Shown: positions 56,048 to 64,000 of the stretch, one piece after another | How the letters are laid out: each line of letters opens with the position of its first letter | Position numbering within the stretch: position 1 is the first letter of the stretch | Assembly (NCBI RefSeq): GCF_038003525.1 | Contig: NZ_JBBOPI010000001.1 | Location: 2,657,001-2,721,000 of the forward strand | Reading direction: 5' to 3' | Origin: Solibacillus sp. FSL H8-0538 | GTDB lineage: Bacteria > Bacillota > Bacilli > Bacillales_A > Planococcaceae | DNA: 64,000 nucleotides | Notes under the pieces: model-generated | The model's database searches: none | Seen by the model: only the letters and a program-made list of their open reading frames with translations | Told to the model about the DNA's origin: nothing | Translations under genes and position numbers: made by a program

Positions 56048-56785
56048 TTGTTGTGTTCCATTTTCTTATTTTGGCCTTCATTTCAAGGGGAGCAAGATCA
56101 TGTCTTTGCTGCGACAACACACTATGTCCATGCAAAGGGCGATATTATTTTACGTGACGCTCCTAACAAGGATGCAAAACAAATTGGTAAGGTGAAAAAT
56201 GATTCACAAGTAACCGTTTTCTCTACATCCAATGGGTGGTCATACATTCAGTCAGGTCCACTAAAAGGCTATGTATATTCAACTGCACTTAAGAAAAAAA
56301 ATCCACAAGAAAAAACGTCTCCTATTATCACGTCCGGCTTATCACCTACTGTCGGTAAAAGCTATACGTACGATCCCTCATTTGAAGAGAATGGGGAGAA
56401 AACAACTTATCAAGCATCAAAGCAATACGGGGTAACGGAGCTGTTGAAGGCAGACTTACAAGGCTATGCCTATTTAGAATCAGAAGAATTATTTGAAATG
56501 GGTGTTGCGAACTCCGATGTATTTTTCTTCTCGTACACATATCCAATGAAAGCTGGTAGCTCTATTTATGATATTGATTATTCGTTTGAGGGGAACGATG
56601 CGTACACGAAAGTATTCGTGGAAAGTACAACCCATACGTTAACAACTAAAGCTGGAACGTTTAAAAATGTCATTGTATTAAAATATCCGAACGATACAAA
56701 AGTTTATTTAGCAAAAGGGATTGGCGTAATTAAAATTGCAGATAAAAACGGCAACGCATATGTTGAATTAGTTTCAGTCAAATAA
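56048..56785 (+). CDS. Secreted bacterial SH3-domain protein
   Basis: About 245-253 aa. A hydrophobic signal segment ends near FAA; an SH3b domain follows (about 24-82: VHAKGDIILRDAPNKDAKQIGKV, GWSYIQSGPLKGYVY), then an uncharacterised C-terminal domain of about 150 residues. Probably extracellular or wall-associated. The TTG at 56048 has AAGGA nearby, but a better AAAGGAGG (56009-56016) stands seven bases before GTT at 56024. That codon would begin VKKLLRILLLCS, a proper signal peptide with positive residues, so the natural start seems to have become GTT or to use it. Confidence 0.75.
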   Translation: MLCSIFLFWPSFQGEQDHVFAATTHYVHAKGDIILRDAPNKDAKQIGKVKNDSQVTVFSTSNGWSYIQSGPLKGYVYSTALKKKNPQEKTSPIITSGLSPTVGKSYTYDPSFEENGEKTTYQASKQYGVTELLKADLQGYAYLESEELFEMGVANSDVFFFSYTYPMKAGSSIYDIDYSFEGNDAYTKVFVESTTHTLTTKAGTFKNVIVLKYPNDTKVYLAKGIGVIKIADKNGNAYVELVSVK

Positions 56786-56802
56786 CTATAGTTTCAAATT
56801 AC

Positions 56803-56845
56803 AAAAAGCTGACAAAAGTGCCTCATGCACCTCGTCAGCTTTTTT
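56803..56845. terminator. Terminator between the SH3 gene and ald
   Basis: AAAAAGCTGAC/GTCAGCTTTTT stem, usable in both directions between convergent genes. Confidence 0.85.
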
Positions 56846-56909
56846 ATGGTTTGCAATATACATATTCATTTCAATTTAACACTGAAATGAAATCACTTGA
56901 AAATATATT

Positions 56910-58040
56910 TTATACTTGTGACAGAGCAGTTAGTGCTTCATCTACTGGTACATATGGTAAGCCTTGGTCGTCTGCAACAGCTTTGTATACTATTTTGCCG
57001 GCTAATGTATTTAACCCGAGCTTTAATGCTGGATTGTCTACACATGCTTTCACATAGCCTTTATTGGCAATTTGTAACGCGTATGGCACCGTATTATTCG
57101 TTAGTGCGACTGTTGATGTACGTGGTACCGCACCTGGCATATTCGCCACTGTATAATGAACGACCCCGTGCTTAATGAATGTTGGGTTGTCATGCGTCGT
57201 AACCCGCTCAGACGTTTCAAAGCACCCACCTTGGTCGATTGCGATATCGACAACAACAGAGCCTGGAGACATCGATTGAATCATTGCTTCTGTTACTAAT
57301 TTCGGTGCTTTAGCTCCAGGAATTAATACAGAACCGACAACTAAATCCGCTTCTTTTACCGCTTGTGCAATATTGTACGGATTTGAAATTAATGTCTGTA
57401 CATCACGACCAAAAATATCTTCTAGCTGACGAAGACGCTCTGGGCTTAAATCAATTACCGTTACGTCTGCACCCATACCGACAGCAATTTTGGCAGCGTT
57501 CGTGCCAGCAATACCGCCACCAATTACTGCTACTTTCCCACGTTGCACCCCTGAAACGCCTCCAAGTAAAATACCTTTTCCGCCTTCCATTTTCTCTAAA
57601 TACTGTGCTCCAATTTGCGTAGCCATTTTCCCAGCTACTTCACTCATTGGTGTTAATAGTGGTAATGAGCGGTTCGGCAATTGAACAGTTTCATAGGCAA
57701 TGCCGACAACTTTCTTCTCTAGTAAAGCTTGTGTCAATTCCGGCTCTGGTGCTAAATGTAAGTACGTAAATAAGATTAAGCCTTCGCTAAAATATTTATA
57801 TTCGCATGCAATCGGCTCTTTAACCTTCATAACCATGTCAGCAGTCCAAGCTTCTTCTGCTGTTGCTACAATGCTTGCACCTGCTGCTTGATAATCTTCG
57901 TCTGTAAACGAAGAACCTAAACCTGCACCTGTTTCGATAATTACCTTATGCCCAGCAGTTGTCAACGTCACAACCCCAGCAGGCGTCATTGCCACACGGT
58001 TTTCATTATTTTTAATTTCTTTTGGAACACCAATCTTCAT
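56910..58040 (-). CDS. ald: Alanine dehydrogenase
   Basis: 376 aa. NAD-dependent interconversion of alanine and pyruvate plus ammonia. N-terminal [36 protein letters not shown] with catalytic Lys (about 75), His in YLHLAPE (about 96), NAD fold [28 protein letters not shown] (about 170). Start at 58040 (MKIGV): GGGGAGG abuts the earlier ATG, so the second is used. Confidence 0.96.
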   Translation of the reverse strand: MKIGVPKEIKNNENRVAMTPAGVVTLTTAGHKVIIETGAGLGSSFTDEDYQAAGASIVATAEEAWTADMVMKVKEPIACEYKYFSEGLILFTYLHLAPEPELTQALLEKKVVGIAYETVQLPNRSLPLLTPMSEVAGKMATQIGAQYLEKMEGGKGILLGGVSGVQRGKVAVIGGGIAGTNAAKIAVGMGADVTVIDLSPERLRQLEDIFGRDVQTLISNPYNIAQAVKEADLVVGSVLIPGAKAPKLVTEAMIQSMSPGSVVVDIAIDQGGCFETSERVTTHDNPTFIKHGVVHYTVANMPGAVPRTSTVALTNNTVPYALQIANKGYVKACVDNPALKLGLNTLAGKIVYKAVADDQGLPYVPVDEALTALSQV

Positions 58041-58442
58041 CAAATTCATCCTCCCCAGATGTGAAAATAATTGTACTATTGAATTACGGATGTAAATCAT
58101 ATCCATTCTACCAAGTTTATCATTAGAATATAAGTGCTTAAACAAGAAAATTAGGCATTTTTTAATTAAATTATATATTTATTAGAATTTTCTAGCTTCT
58201 TTTGTCTGTTTCTCACTTGATCTCTATTAAAATATGGCTAACAATAACTATTTATTTAAAGGTGTCAACTTTATGGCTTCTACATTCATCACATTATATA
58301 CAAAATTTCTACGTTTCTAACAGAATATTAGTAAAACATTAGCAATACATGAGAATTATTTACATTTTTTCTATGTAGGGTATTTCCATATGGCAAACTT
58401 TTGATATAATGTAAGCAGATACAGTATAAGGAGGAAATGAAA

Positions 58443-58889
58443 ATGGCAAATCACTATAAAAGTATTGTAGTAGCAGTAGACGGTTCTAAAGAAGCAGAAT
58501 ATGCATTCCGTAAATCAATTGATGTAGCAAATCGTAACGTAGGTGCAACATTAAACCTTGTAAACGTTATCGATACTCGCTCTTTCGCGGCTATCGAAGC
58601 ATACGATCGTTCAATCGCAGAGCGTGCTCAACAACATTCTGAAGAATTATTAAATGGCTATAAAAAGCAAGCTGAAGAAGCGGGCGTAGCAACTGTAAAC
58701 TTAGTAATTGAATATGGTTCTCCAAAAAACATCATCACTAAAGAGCTTTCAAAAGTTGTGGAAGCGGACCTAATTATTTGTGGCGCAACTGGTTTAAACG
58801 CAGTTGAACGTTTCTTAATCGGTTCTGTATCAGAAGCAATCGTTCGTTCAGCAAGTTGCGACGTTTTAGTAATTCGTACGCCTGAGTGA
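58443..58889 (+). CDS. Universal stress protein UspA family
   Basis: 148 aa. IVVAVDGSKEAEYAFRKSI at the N-terminus and the ATP-binding ICGATGLNAVERFLIGSVSEAIVRSASCDVLVIR (G-2x-G-9x-G-S type) at about 115-145, so an ATP-binding member. The second ATG (58443) is preferred: it lies eight bases from GGAGG, the first only two. Divergent from ald. A TATAAT at 58405-58410 has no good -35 partner. The rest of 58041-58436 holds no gene. Confidence 0.92.
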   Translation: MANHYKSIVVAVDGSKEAEYAFRKSIDVANRNVGATLNLVNVIDTRSFAAIEAYDRSIAERAQQHSEELLNGYKKQAEEAGVATVNLVIEYGSPKNIITKELSKVVEADLIICGATGLNAVERFLIGSVSEAIVRSASCDVLVIRTPE

Positions 58890-58913
58890 TTTTCATTTAG
58901 TTGACAACCCTTT

Positions 58914-58993
58914 AGAAAGACACAACTCGTCCAAAATAGGACGAGTTCATGTCCTTACTTATGCGAATGGGAAAGTTATACTTTCTTATCCAT
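58914..58993 (-). repeat. Repeat family B, copy 9
   Basis: Minus strand: after the ytxK terminator T-run, H1 GGATAAGAAAG / CTTTCCCATTC (partly decayed), spacer ATAAGTAAGGACATG, H2 AACTCGTCC / GGACGAGTT, end GTGTCTTTCTA. The C-G to T-A change in H2 is compensated on both arms relative to other copies. Confidence 0.85.
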
Positions 58994-58994
58994 T

Positions 58995-59030
58995 AAAAAA
59001 AGAGAAAGTTCGCCTAGGCGAACTTTCTCT
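58995..59030 (-). terminator. ytxK terminator
   Basis: A perfect 30-base palindrome (59001-59030, arms AGAGAAAGTTCGCCT and complement) starting two bases after the stop codon, then TTTTTTT on the minus strand. Confidence 0.9.
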
Positions 59031-59032
59031 TT

Positions 59033-59962
59033 TTATTTGCTTTCTTTCCACATTTGTACTTTTTCAAAGAACATAGCAAGTGCTTGCTTATTTGACATAT
59101 TTGGCACTTTTGCTAGCAGCACTTCACGCGGTGCTTTTAACTGTGCACTTTGCTTTTGCAAAATTAAAATGCTCTTCTCATGCGCACGAGTAGAGAACAT
59201 ATTTTCAGGTAGCTGAATGACTGCTTGGATCCAAGCATGACCTTTTAAATATTTATGCAATTGTTTCGCCTGCTCTGATTCAAATAAATTCCCAGGAACT
59301 AAGAAAAATGCATAGCCACCCTCTTTTGTGTGATTCAATGATTGCTCAATGAATAGATGATGTGCATAGCTCATGCCCTCTGCCGCACAAAGTTCATAAT
59401 CGAGTGCAACTTCCTCGTTTGGATAGAAGCCAACTGGTAAATCACAAATGACAGCATCGACTGGATCTACCAATAGTTTTTCTAGTGAATCTTGACGGAA
59501 TAATGTTATAGGCTGCTCTACTAAATCTGCTGTTGCAGCTGCTAAGCGAATTAATAGTTCATCCACCTCTACACCTGTTGCATGTAACTTGCCGTCCATT
59601 GCATTCATTACGGTTAATAGTAAATTTCCTGTTCCAAGTGCAGGGTCTAATACAGAAACCGAACCATTTTCAATTTCTTTTTCAAAAAACTGTTCAACAA
59701 AATATCCTACTAGTAAACCAAGTGTATCTGGTGTCATTTGATGATTTGGCTGAGCGCTTTTTCGCATTCCTTTTAAAATCGCTATTTGAATTGCCTTACG
59801 CATATCTTCCTTCGTGGCACCTTCAACTTGCCACTCGAACTTGGCATCTAATGTATCTTCTAGCGTTTGTAGTAACGCCTCTAAATAATCTATTTCTTCA
59901 TCAGTTGCAATCTTTTCTGCTTGGTCGTTAATAAATCCAAAAATTTGCTCAAACTTATCCAT
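59033..59962 (-). CDS. ytxK: Class I SAM-dependent methyltransferase YtxK
   Basis: 309 aa. N-terminal helical part, then an N6-adenine-like methyltransferase core: SVLDPALGTGNLLLTVM (SAM motif, about 110-126), GVEVDELLIRLA, DAVICDLPVGFYP (the DPPY-like site reads DLPV, about 176). Matches B. subtilis YtxK; its substrate is unknown and it is not a restriction system, since no partner is present. Start at 59962 with GAAAGGGTG. Follows tpx on the minus strand. Confidence 0.87.
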   Translation of the reverse strand: MDKFEQIFGFINDQAEKIATDEEIDYLEALLQTLEDTLDAKFEWQVEGATKEDMRKAIQIAILKGMRKSAQPNHQMTPDTLGLLVGYFVEQFFEKEIENGSVSVLDPALGTGNLLLTVMNAMDGKLHATGVEVDELLIRLAAATADLVEQPITLFRQDSLEKLLVDPVDAVICDLPVGFYPNEEVALDYELCAAEGMSYAHHLFIEQSLNHTKEGGYAFFLVPGNLFESEQAKQLHKYLKGHAWIQAVIQLPENMFSTRAHEKSILILQKQSAQLKAPREVLLAKVPNMSNKQALAMFFEKVQMWKESK

Positions 59963-60058
59963 AAAGAACACCCTTTCAAACGAACAACCCACTCAAAAAT
60001 TTGAGTGGGTGTCATTTTTGTCTATTTACACTTTACTATAAAACGTATAAAAACGAAA

Positions 60059-60565
60059 TTATTTAGTCAGTGCTTTTACAGCTTCAATCGCTGCCTCGTA
60101 ATTTGGGTGATCTGTTGCTTCAGGAACATATTCCACATAAGCAACTTTACCTTCTGTATCTACTACGAAAATAGCACGTGTCAATAGGCGTAAATGTTGA
60201 ATATGTACGCCGTAAGCTTCCCCGAATGAAGCATCGCGGTGATCTGAAACCGTTTGAACAGCGTCAATACCTGCAGCTCCGCACCAACGTTTTTGGGCGA
60301 ACGGTAAATCCATTGATACTGTATAAATAATTACGTTGTCGCCAAGCTCTGCAGCAACCTCATTAAATTTACGTGTTTGTGCGTCACATACACCTGTATC
60401 AAGTGATGGTACTACTGAAAACAAACGAATTTTACCTTCTGAGTCTTTTAAAGAAACCGGTGATAGATCATTTGCAAGCACTGTGAAATCCGGTGCCACG
60501 TCGCCTACTTTTACTTCGTTACCGATTAATGTTACTGCATTATTTTTGAATGTTGTTTGTACCAT
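60059..60565 (-). CDS. tpx: Thiol peroxidase
   Basis: 168 aa, atypical 2-Cys peroxiredoxin. Peroxidatic Cys in SVVPSLDTGVCDAQT (about 60) and resolving Cys in KRWCGAAGI (about 94). Reduces peroxides with thioredoxin. Start ATG has AAGGAGG. A hairpin at 59988-60011 (ACCCACTCAAA arms) after the stop may terminate it. Confidence 0.96.
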   Translation of the reverse strand: MVQTTFKNNAVTLIGNEVKVGDVAPDFTVLANDLSPVSLKDSEGKIRLFSVVPSLDTGVCDAQTRKFNEVAAELGDNVIIYTVSMDLPFAQKRWCGAAGIDAVQTVSDHRDASFGEAYGVHIQHLRLLTRAIFVVDTEGKVAYVEYVPEATDHPNYEAAIEAVKALTK

Positions 60566-60795
60566 AATAACGCCTCCTTGTTATTCCCTTATATTACTAA
60601 AAACAAAACGAACAATGCAACTAAGTTACCTTAGTAAATAAGGTATTCGTACTCGTCCACATCCAAGTGGCGATAACATTGCATCCGTGCGACAGATGTT
60701 TTTGTTGTAACCACAATGGCCAACATCATATTGTCCTCAATCGTTACAACGGTGTAGCGCCAATGCTAAAACAAGGAAAATTTCACTAAACAAAC

Positions 60796-60821
60796 GAAAA
60801 GCCGCCCTAGATTAGGCGACT
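60796..60821 (-). terminator. sppA-yteJ terminator
   Basis: AGTCGCC/GGGCGGCT stem, then TTTTCGTTT on the minus strand. The rest of 60566-60883 holds no gene; it contains an unusual mixed-sequence stretch (60650-60780) without clear pairing. Confidence 0.6.
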
Positions 60822-60883
60822 GAACGTTAATAGGAATGTCTAAAGTTTAATCTTACCATAAGTTGCAGTAATTAAACCTATTA

Positions 60884-61366
60884 CTATTCATAAACTTTCT
60901 CATGCACAACGGTTGTATCGGCAAAGTAATCAGCTACACTTTTATTTTTTGGCGTAAAGCCGACAATTAAGTACGGTAAATAAAATACAGCATTATTAAT
61001 AAAACGACCAATGCCTTCACGGAATAACACTGTTACCCAGTCAAGCTCTTCCCCATTATCCTTTTGCACACGAAGCCCAAATACCATCTTGCCGAGCGTT
61101 TGCCTGCAGAACTTTGTCATAATAACGAAATAGGCATAGTAAATAGCTGCAGAGATAATGGCAATAGGCGCATACCATTCATCTCCCGCCAAACTCCAAT
61201 CCATCAAATGGAAAATTGGCTTAATCGTAATCCCAATTATTGCACTAACAATGAGTGAATCCATCACAAATGCCCATAATCGCATCCAGAAGCCTGCTGT
61301 TTTATGCGAAAAAATCTGCTCCTTAGGCTGCGGTACTTCTAGAAATGTCTCTACTATTTCTGTCAT
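60884..61366 (-). CDS. yteJ: RDD family membrane protein YteJ
   Basis: 160 aa. RDD fold: AGFWMRLWAFVMDSLIV near 25-41 (here R..D), two more membrane segments, and LGKMVFGLRVQKDNGEELDW. Begins 12 bases after sppA, as in B. subtilis where YteJ and SppA act together against lantibiotics, YteJ inhibiting SppA. Confidence 0.88.
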   Translation of the reverse strand: MTEIVETFLEVPQPKEQIFSHKTAGFWMRLWAFVMDSLIVSAIIGITIKPIFHLMDWSLAGDEWYAPIAIISAAIYYAYFVIMTKFCRQTLGKMVFGLRVQKDNGEELDWVTVLFREGIGRFINNAVFYLPYLIVGFTPKNKSVADYFADTTVVHEKVYE

Positions 61367-61378
61367 TAGGCATCCTCC

Positions 61379-62389
61379 TTAGTGATCACCGTATAAATAC
61401 ATCATACGTGGTGAATTTGTTGAAGAGATGATTTTCGAGATATACTGTGATTCAGCTGAAGGCGCAAAAAATGACCCTACCTTCATACCAAGTAACGAAG
61501 CCCAGCTATCTGACTCTGCTACATATTCAAATAACGTAGCATCTTGAAGATCATAATCTGCTCGAATGGCAGCAATGACATCTTTTTCAGTACCGATTTC
61601 ATCCACTAAGCCAGCCTTTAATGCTTGTGTACCACCTAAAATCCGGCCATCCGCTACTTTTTTTATCGTAGCTTCTGACATGCCACGTCCTTCTTCAATT
61701 ACATCGACAAATTCCTCATAAAGCTCATCAATCATTTCCTGAACCATCGCTAATTCTTCATCTGTAGTTGCACGCGCGCCACTAAACATATCTTTATGCG
61801 CGCCGGATTTAATCGTTTCGAATTCAATACCTACTTTCTCTGCAAGCTTCTCGTAGTTATAAGACTGCATAATTACACCAATTGAACCGGTAATTGTTTC
61901 ACGCTGCGCAAAAATTTTATCTCCAGGTGCTGCAATATAGTATCCTCCTGAAGCTGCCATAGAACCCATAGATACATAGATTGGAATTTGGCGCTCCTCT
62001 TTAATTTGTACCAATTTACTATGAATCTCTGCTGACTCTAATACACCGCCACCTGGAGAGTTCACTGATAGCACAATCCCTTTTACTGATTCATCGTTTA
62101 AAATGGATTCCAGTTGTTCAAGGAAATACTGATGATCATATTCTACACTTTCCCATAGCGCTGTTGGGCCGACATCCTGAATTACACCATTTACTGTTAA
62201 ATGCGCAATTCGATTATCAAAATCCCCTTCTTCTACTATCTCTTCGTATGTCATCGCGTCCATATCCATAAGGCTTTCAAAGCTCGTAAAGAAATCTGTT
62301 TTGAAAACTGCAATAATTGCATTAAGCCCTAATGAGAAAAACAGTAGTACTGCTGCAATGCCTAATGCTGCCCATCGTTTCGAATTCAT
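61379..62389 (-). CDS. sppA: Signal peptide peptidase SppA
   Basis: 336 aa. N-terminal membrane anchor (about 7-25), ClpP-like domain with VNSPGGGVLES (about 110), catalytic Ser in ITGSIGVIMQ (about 169) and Lys in IKSGAHKDMFSG (about 200). Degrades cleaved signal peptides and takes part in envelope stress defence. RBS GGAGGA. Confidence 0.94.
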   Translation of the reverse strand: MNSKRWAALGIAAVLLFFSLGLNAIIAVFKTDFFTSFESLMDMDAMTYEEIVEEGDFDNRIAHLTVNGVIQDVGPTALWESVEYDHQYFLEQLESILNDESVKGIVLSVNSPGGGVLESAEIHSKLVQIKEERQIPIYVSMGSMAASGGYYIAAPGDKIFAQRETITGSIGVIMQSYNYEKLAEKVGIEFETIKSGAHKDMFSGARATTDEELAMVQEMIDELYEEFVDVIEEGRGMSEATIKKVADGRILGGTQALKAGLVDEIGTEKDVIAAIRADYDLQDATLFEYVAESDSWASLLGMKVGSFFAPSAESQYISKIISSTNSPRMMYLYGDH

Positions 62390-62510
62390 TGATTATCCTC
62401 CTTTATTTACTATATACGACTCTATACTACAAAAAGCTTCAGTGTATTCTTTAAAAAAGAGATGAGGAAGCAGACAAAATACTACTTCTTCACCTATTAC
62501 CCGGGAAATA

Positions 62511-64000
62511 TTAACTATTTAAGAGTTTATTTTCTTCATTTACACGTAATTCCACACGTCGAATTTTACCGGAAATTGTTTTCGGTAGCTCGTCTAAAAA
62601 TTCGATTGCACGCGGATATTTATACGGTGCTGTTAATTTCTTTACGTGATCTTGTAATTCTTGAATAATGGTCGGGCTATTTTTTAATGTTGGATTAAGT
62701 AATACAACAAATGCTTTTACAATACTACCACGAATTTCATCAGGACTTGCGACAACCGCACATTCACTGACAAAGGGGTGTTTAACAAGCGCGTCCTCAA
62801 CTTCAAATGGCCCAATTGTGTAACCTGAAGAAACGATAATGTCGTCTCCGCGTCCTTCAAACCAGAAGTAGCCCTCTGCATCTTTGCGTGCCCGATCTCC
62901 GGTCATATACCAGTCACCACGAAACTGCATTGCTGTACGCTCAGGATCTTTATAGTAGCGTTTAAATAATGCTGGCGTTGAGCGATGTACGGCAATATCA
63001 CCGATTTCACCCACACCCACTGGCTCACCTAAATCATCTACTAGATCAACAATATTTCCTGGCGTTGGTTTCCCCATCGAACCTGGTCGTGCCTCCATGC
63101 CAACTAAAGTACCCACGAGTAATGTATTTTCCGTCTGGCCGTAACCGTCTCGAACTTGTAAATTAAATTCACGTAAAAATATTTCAATTACTTCGCGGTT
63201 TAAAGGCTCCCCAGCAGACACTGCACTTTTTAAATTTTCTAAATTATAGCTACTTAAATTATCTACCTTAGCCATAATACGATATTCCGTTGGCGTACAG
63301 CATAGTACATTAATTTGATGCTCTTGAAGCAATCCCAAATATGTAGGAGCTTCGAATTTTCCTTTATATACGAATGCCGTTGCACCACTACCTAATACTG
63401 CTAAAAACGGACTCCAAATCCACTTTTGCCATCCTGGTGCAGCTGTTGCCCACACGATATCACCAGCGCTTACGCCAAGCCAACTAGTTGCTGTCGTACG
63501 TAAATGTGCATATGCCCAGCCATGTGTATGCACCGCACCTTTGGGATTACCTGTTGTACCACTTGTATACGCAAGAAATGCTATATCTGATGAAGTGGTC
63601 CCAATTGGCTCGAATCTTGTTTCTTCAGTTTGTGCCAATTCCATAAGCGAAATCCAGTTTTCCTTCGCTTGGCCTGTTACAAAAAGCTTTAGACCATCTA
63701 AATGCTCGACATAATCGAATTCTTCAATATAGTTTTCAAAAGCAACAACGGCCTTTGCTTCAGCGTGTACAATTCGATAATCAATATCTTTTGCACGTAG
63801 TAATTCTGAACTCGGAATAATAACGAGTCCTGCTTTTAATGCACCGATATAAGTAACATAGGCTTCTACTGAACGCGGAACCATCACGAGAATTACGTCA
63901 CCTTTTGTTAAGCCATTCTTTTTAAATACATTTGCAACTTGATTCGCTTTTTTCAATAATTCCGCATATGTATAATGCTCTGTTTCACCATTCTCATGCT
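62511..64000 (-). CDS. mbcS: Acyl-CoA synthetase, MbcS-like, 5' end outside the window
   Basis: At least 496 codons; the frame continues past the right edge (HENGETEHYTYAELLKKANQ), so a TTG at 63956 is not the start. Adenylate-forming family: AYTSGTTGNPKGAVHTHGW (P-loop), DGYGQTE, YMTGDRARKDAEGYFWFEGRGDD, and the C-terminal lysine in PKTISGKIRRVELR. Activates a short, medium or branched acyl group to the CoA thioester; the exact acid is not predictable. The neighbourhood matches ytcI/mbcS of B. subtilis near sppA. Confidence 0.87.
   Translation of the reverse strand, partial: HENGETEHYTYAELLKKANQVANVFKKNGLTKGDVILVMVPRSVEAYVTYIGALKAGLVIIPSSELLRAKDIDYRIVHAEAKAVVAFENYIEEFDYVEHLDGLKLFVTGQAKENWISLMELAQTEETRFEPIGTTSSDIAFLAYTSGTTGNPKGAVHTHGWAYAHLRTTATSWLGVSAGDIVWATAAPGWQKWIWSPFLAVLGSGATAFVYKGKFEAPTYLGLLQEHQINVLCCTPTEYRIMAKVDNLSSYNLENLKSAVSAGEPLNREVIEIFLREFNLQVRDGYGQTENTLLVGTLVGMEARPGSMGKPTPGNIVDLVDDLGEPVGVGEIGDIAVHRSTPALFKRYYKDPERTAMQFRGDWYMTGDRARKDAEGYFWFEGRGDDIIVSSGYTIGPFEVEDALVKHPFVSECAVVASPDEIRGSIVKAFVVLLNPTLKNSPTIIQELQDHVKKLTAPYKYPRAIEFLDELPKTISGKIRRVELRVNEENKLLNS

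Noticed and set aside
58382-58410. Sigma-B-like GGGTAT and a sigma-A TATAAT before the universal stress gene
   Set aside because: Neither has an acceptable -35 partner at the right distance, so no promoter is claimed.
59033-59962. YtxK as a modification methyltransferase of a defence system
   Set aside because: No restriction or specificity subunit nearby; conserved housekeeping position next to tpx.
60650-60780. Possible riboswitch or RNA upstream of tpx
   Set aside because: No stable pairing or known motif could be drawn, and it is as likely to be decayed repeat sequence.

Overview
The window is low-GC Firmicute chromosome, most likely from a Planococcaceae member (Solibacillus or Lysinibacillus type). 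That placement is inferred from protein resemblance and gene order, not tested. Much of the backbone follows the Bacillus subtilis region from ysdC-ysdB-ysdA-rplT-rpmI-infC and thrS through dnaI-dnaB, nrdR, gapB, coaE, mutM, polA, phoR-phoP, mdh-icd-citZ, ytvI, fxsA, pyk, pfkA, accA-accD, dnaE, nrnA, ytpI, ytoI, ytkL, then ald, a universal stress protein, ytxK, tpx, yteJ, sppA and an mbcS-like acyl-CoA synthetase. Most genes lie on the minus strand. Both ends cut a gene: argF on the left, the acyl-CoA synthetase on the right.

Layout. 0-5.3 kb: argF, an M42 peptidase, a dimeric dUTPase, a sigma-W-type ysdB, ysdA, and the L20/L35/IF3 operon with an attenuated leader and an AUU start for IF3. 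5.3-17 kb: T-box-controlled thrS, replication restart genes, nrdR, gapB, coaE-mutM-polA. 17.0-19.6 kb: decayed IS1182-type insertions. 19.7-28.9 kb: an eight-gene accessory operon: ribokinase, an AtuA-like protein, a DUF4387 protein, a three-component ABC importer without its own ATPase, and two ADP-ribosylglycohydrolase-family proteins. 29.0-29.85 kb: more insertion debris. 29.9-45 kb: hflKC, phoPR, TCA genes and lower glycolysis, accDA. 46-47.5 kb: a striking pentad-repeat protein. 47.5-64 kb: ordinary housekeeping genes.

The accessory operon, flanked by insertion debris on both sides, sits between polA and phoR, which are neighbours in B. subtilis. It looks like an acquired catabolic module: import of a glycoside, cleavage by the glycohydrolases, phosphorylation of released ribose, and AtuA/DUF4387 action on another product. 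The substrate cannot be read from the sequence.

The non-coding sequence is rich in dispersed structured repeats. Family B (about 80 bp, two hairpins) lies just downstream of intrinsic terminators, in the orientation of the upstream gene, and shows compensatory base changes in both stems. Family A (about 180 bp) has a long outer stem and, in two copies, a perfect consensus DnaA box in its tail. Families C1 and C2 are the two ends of the IS1182-type element; they share one hairpin core inside different outer sequences, and C1 also occurs alone between 17-bp direct repeats.
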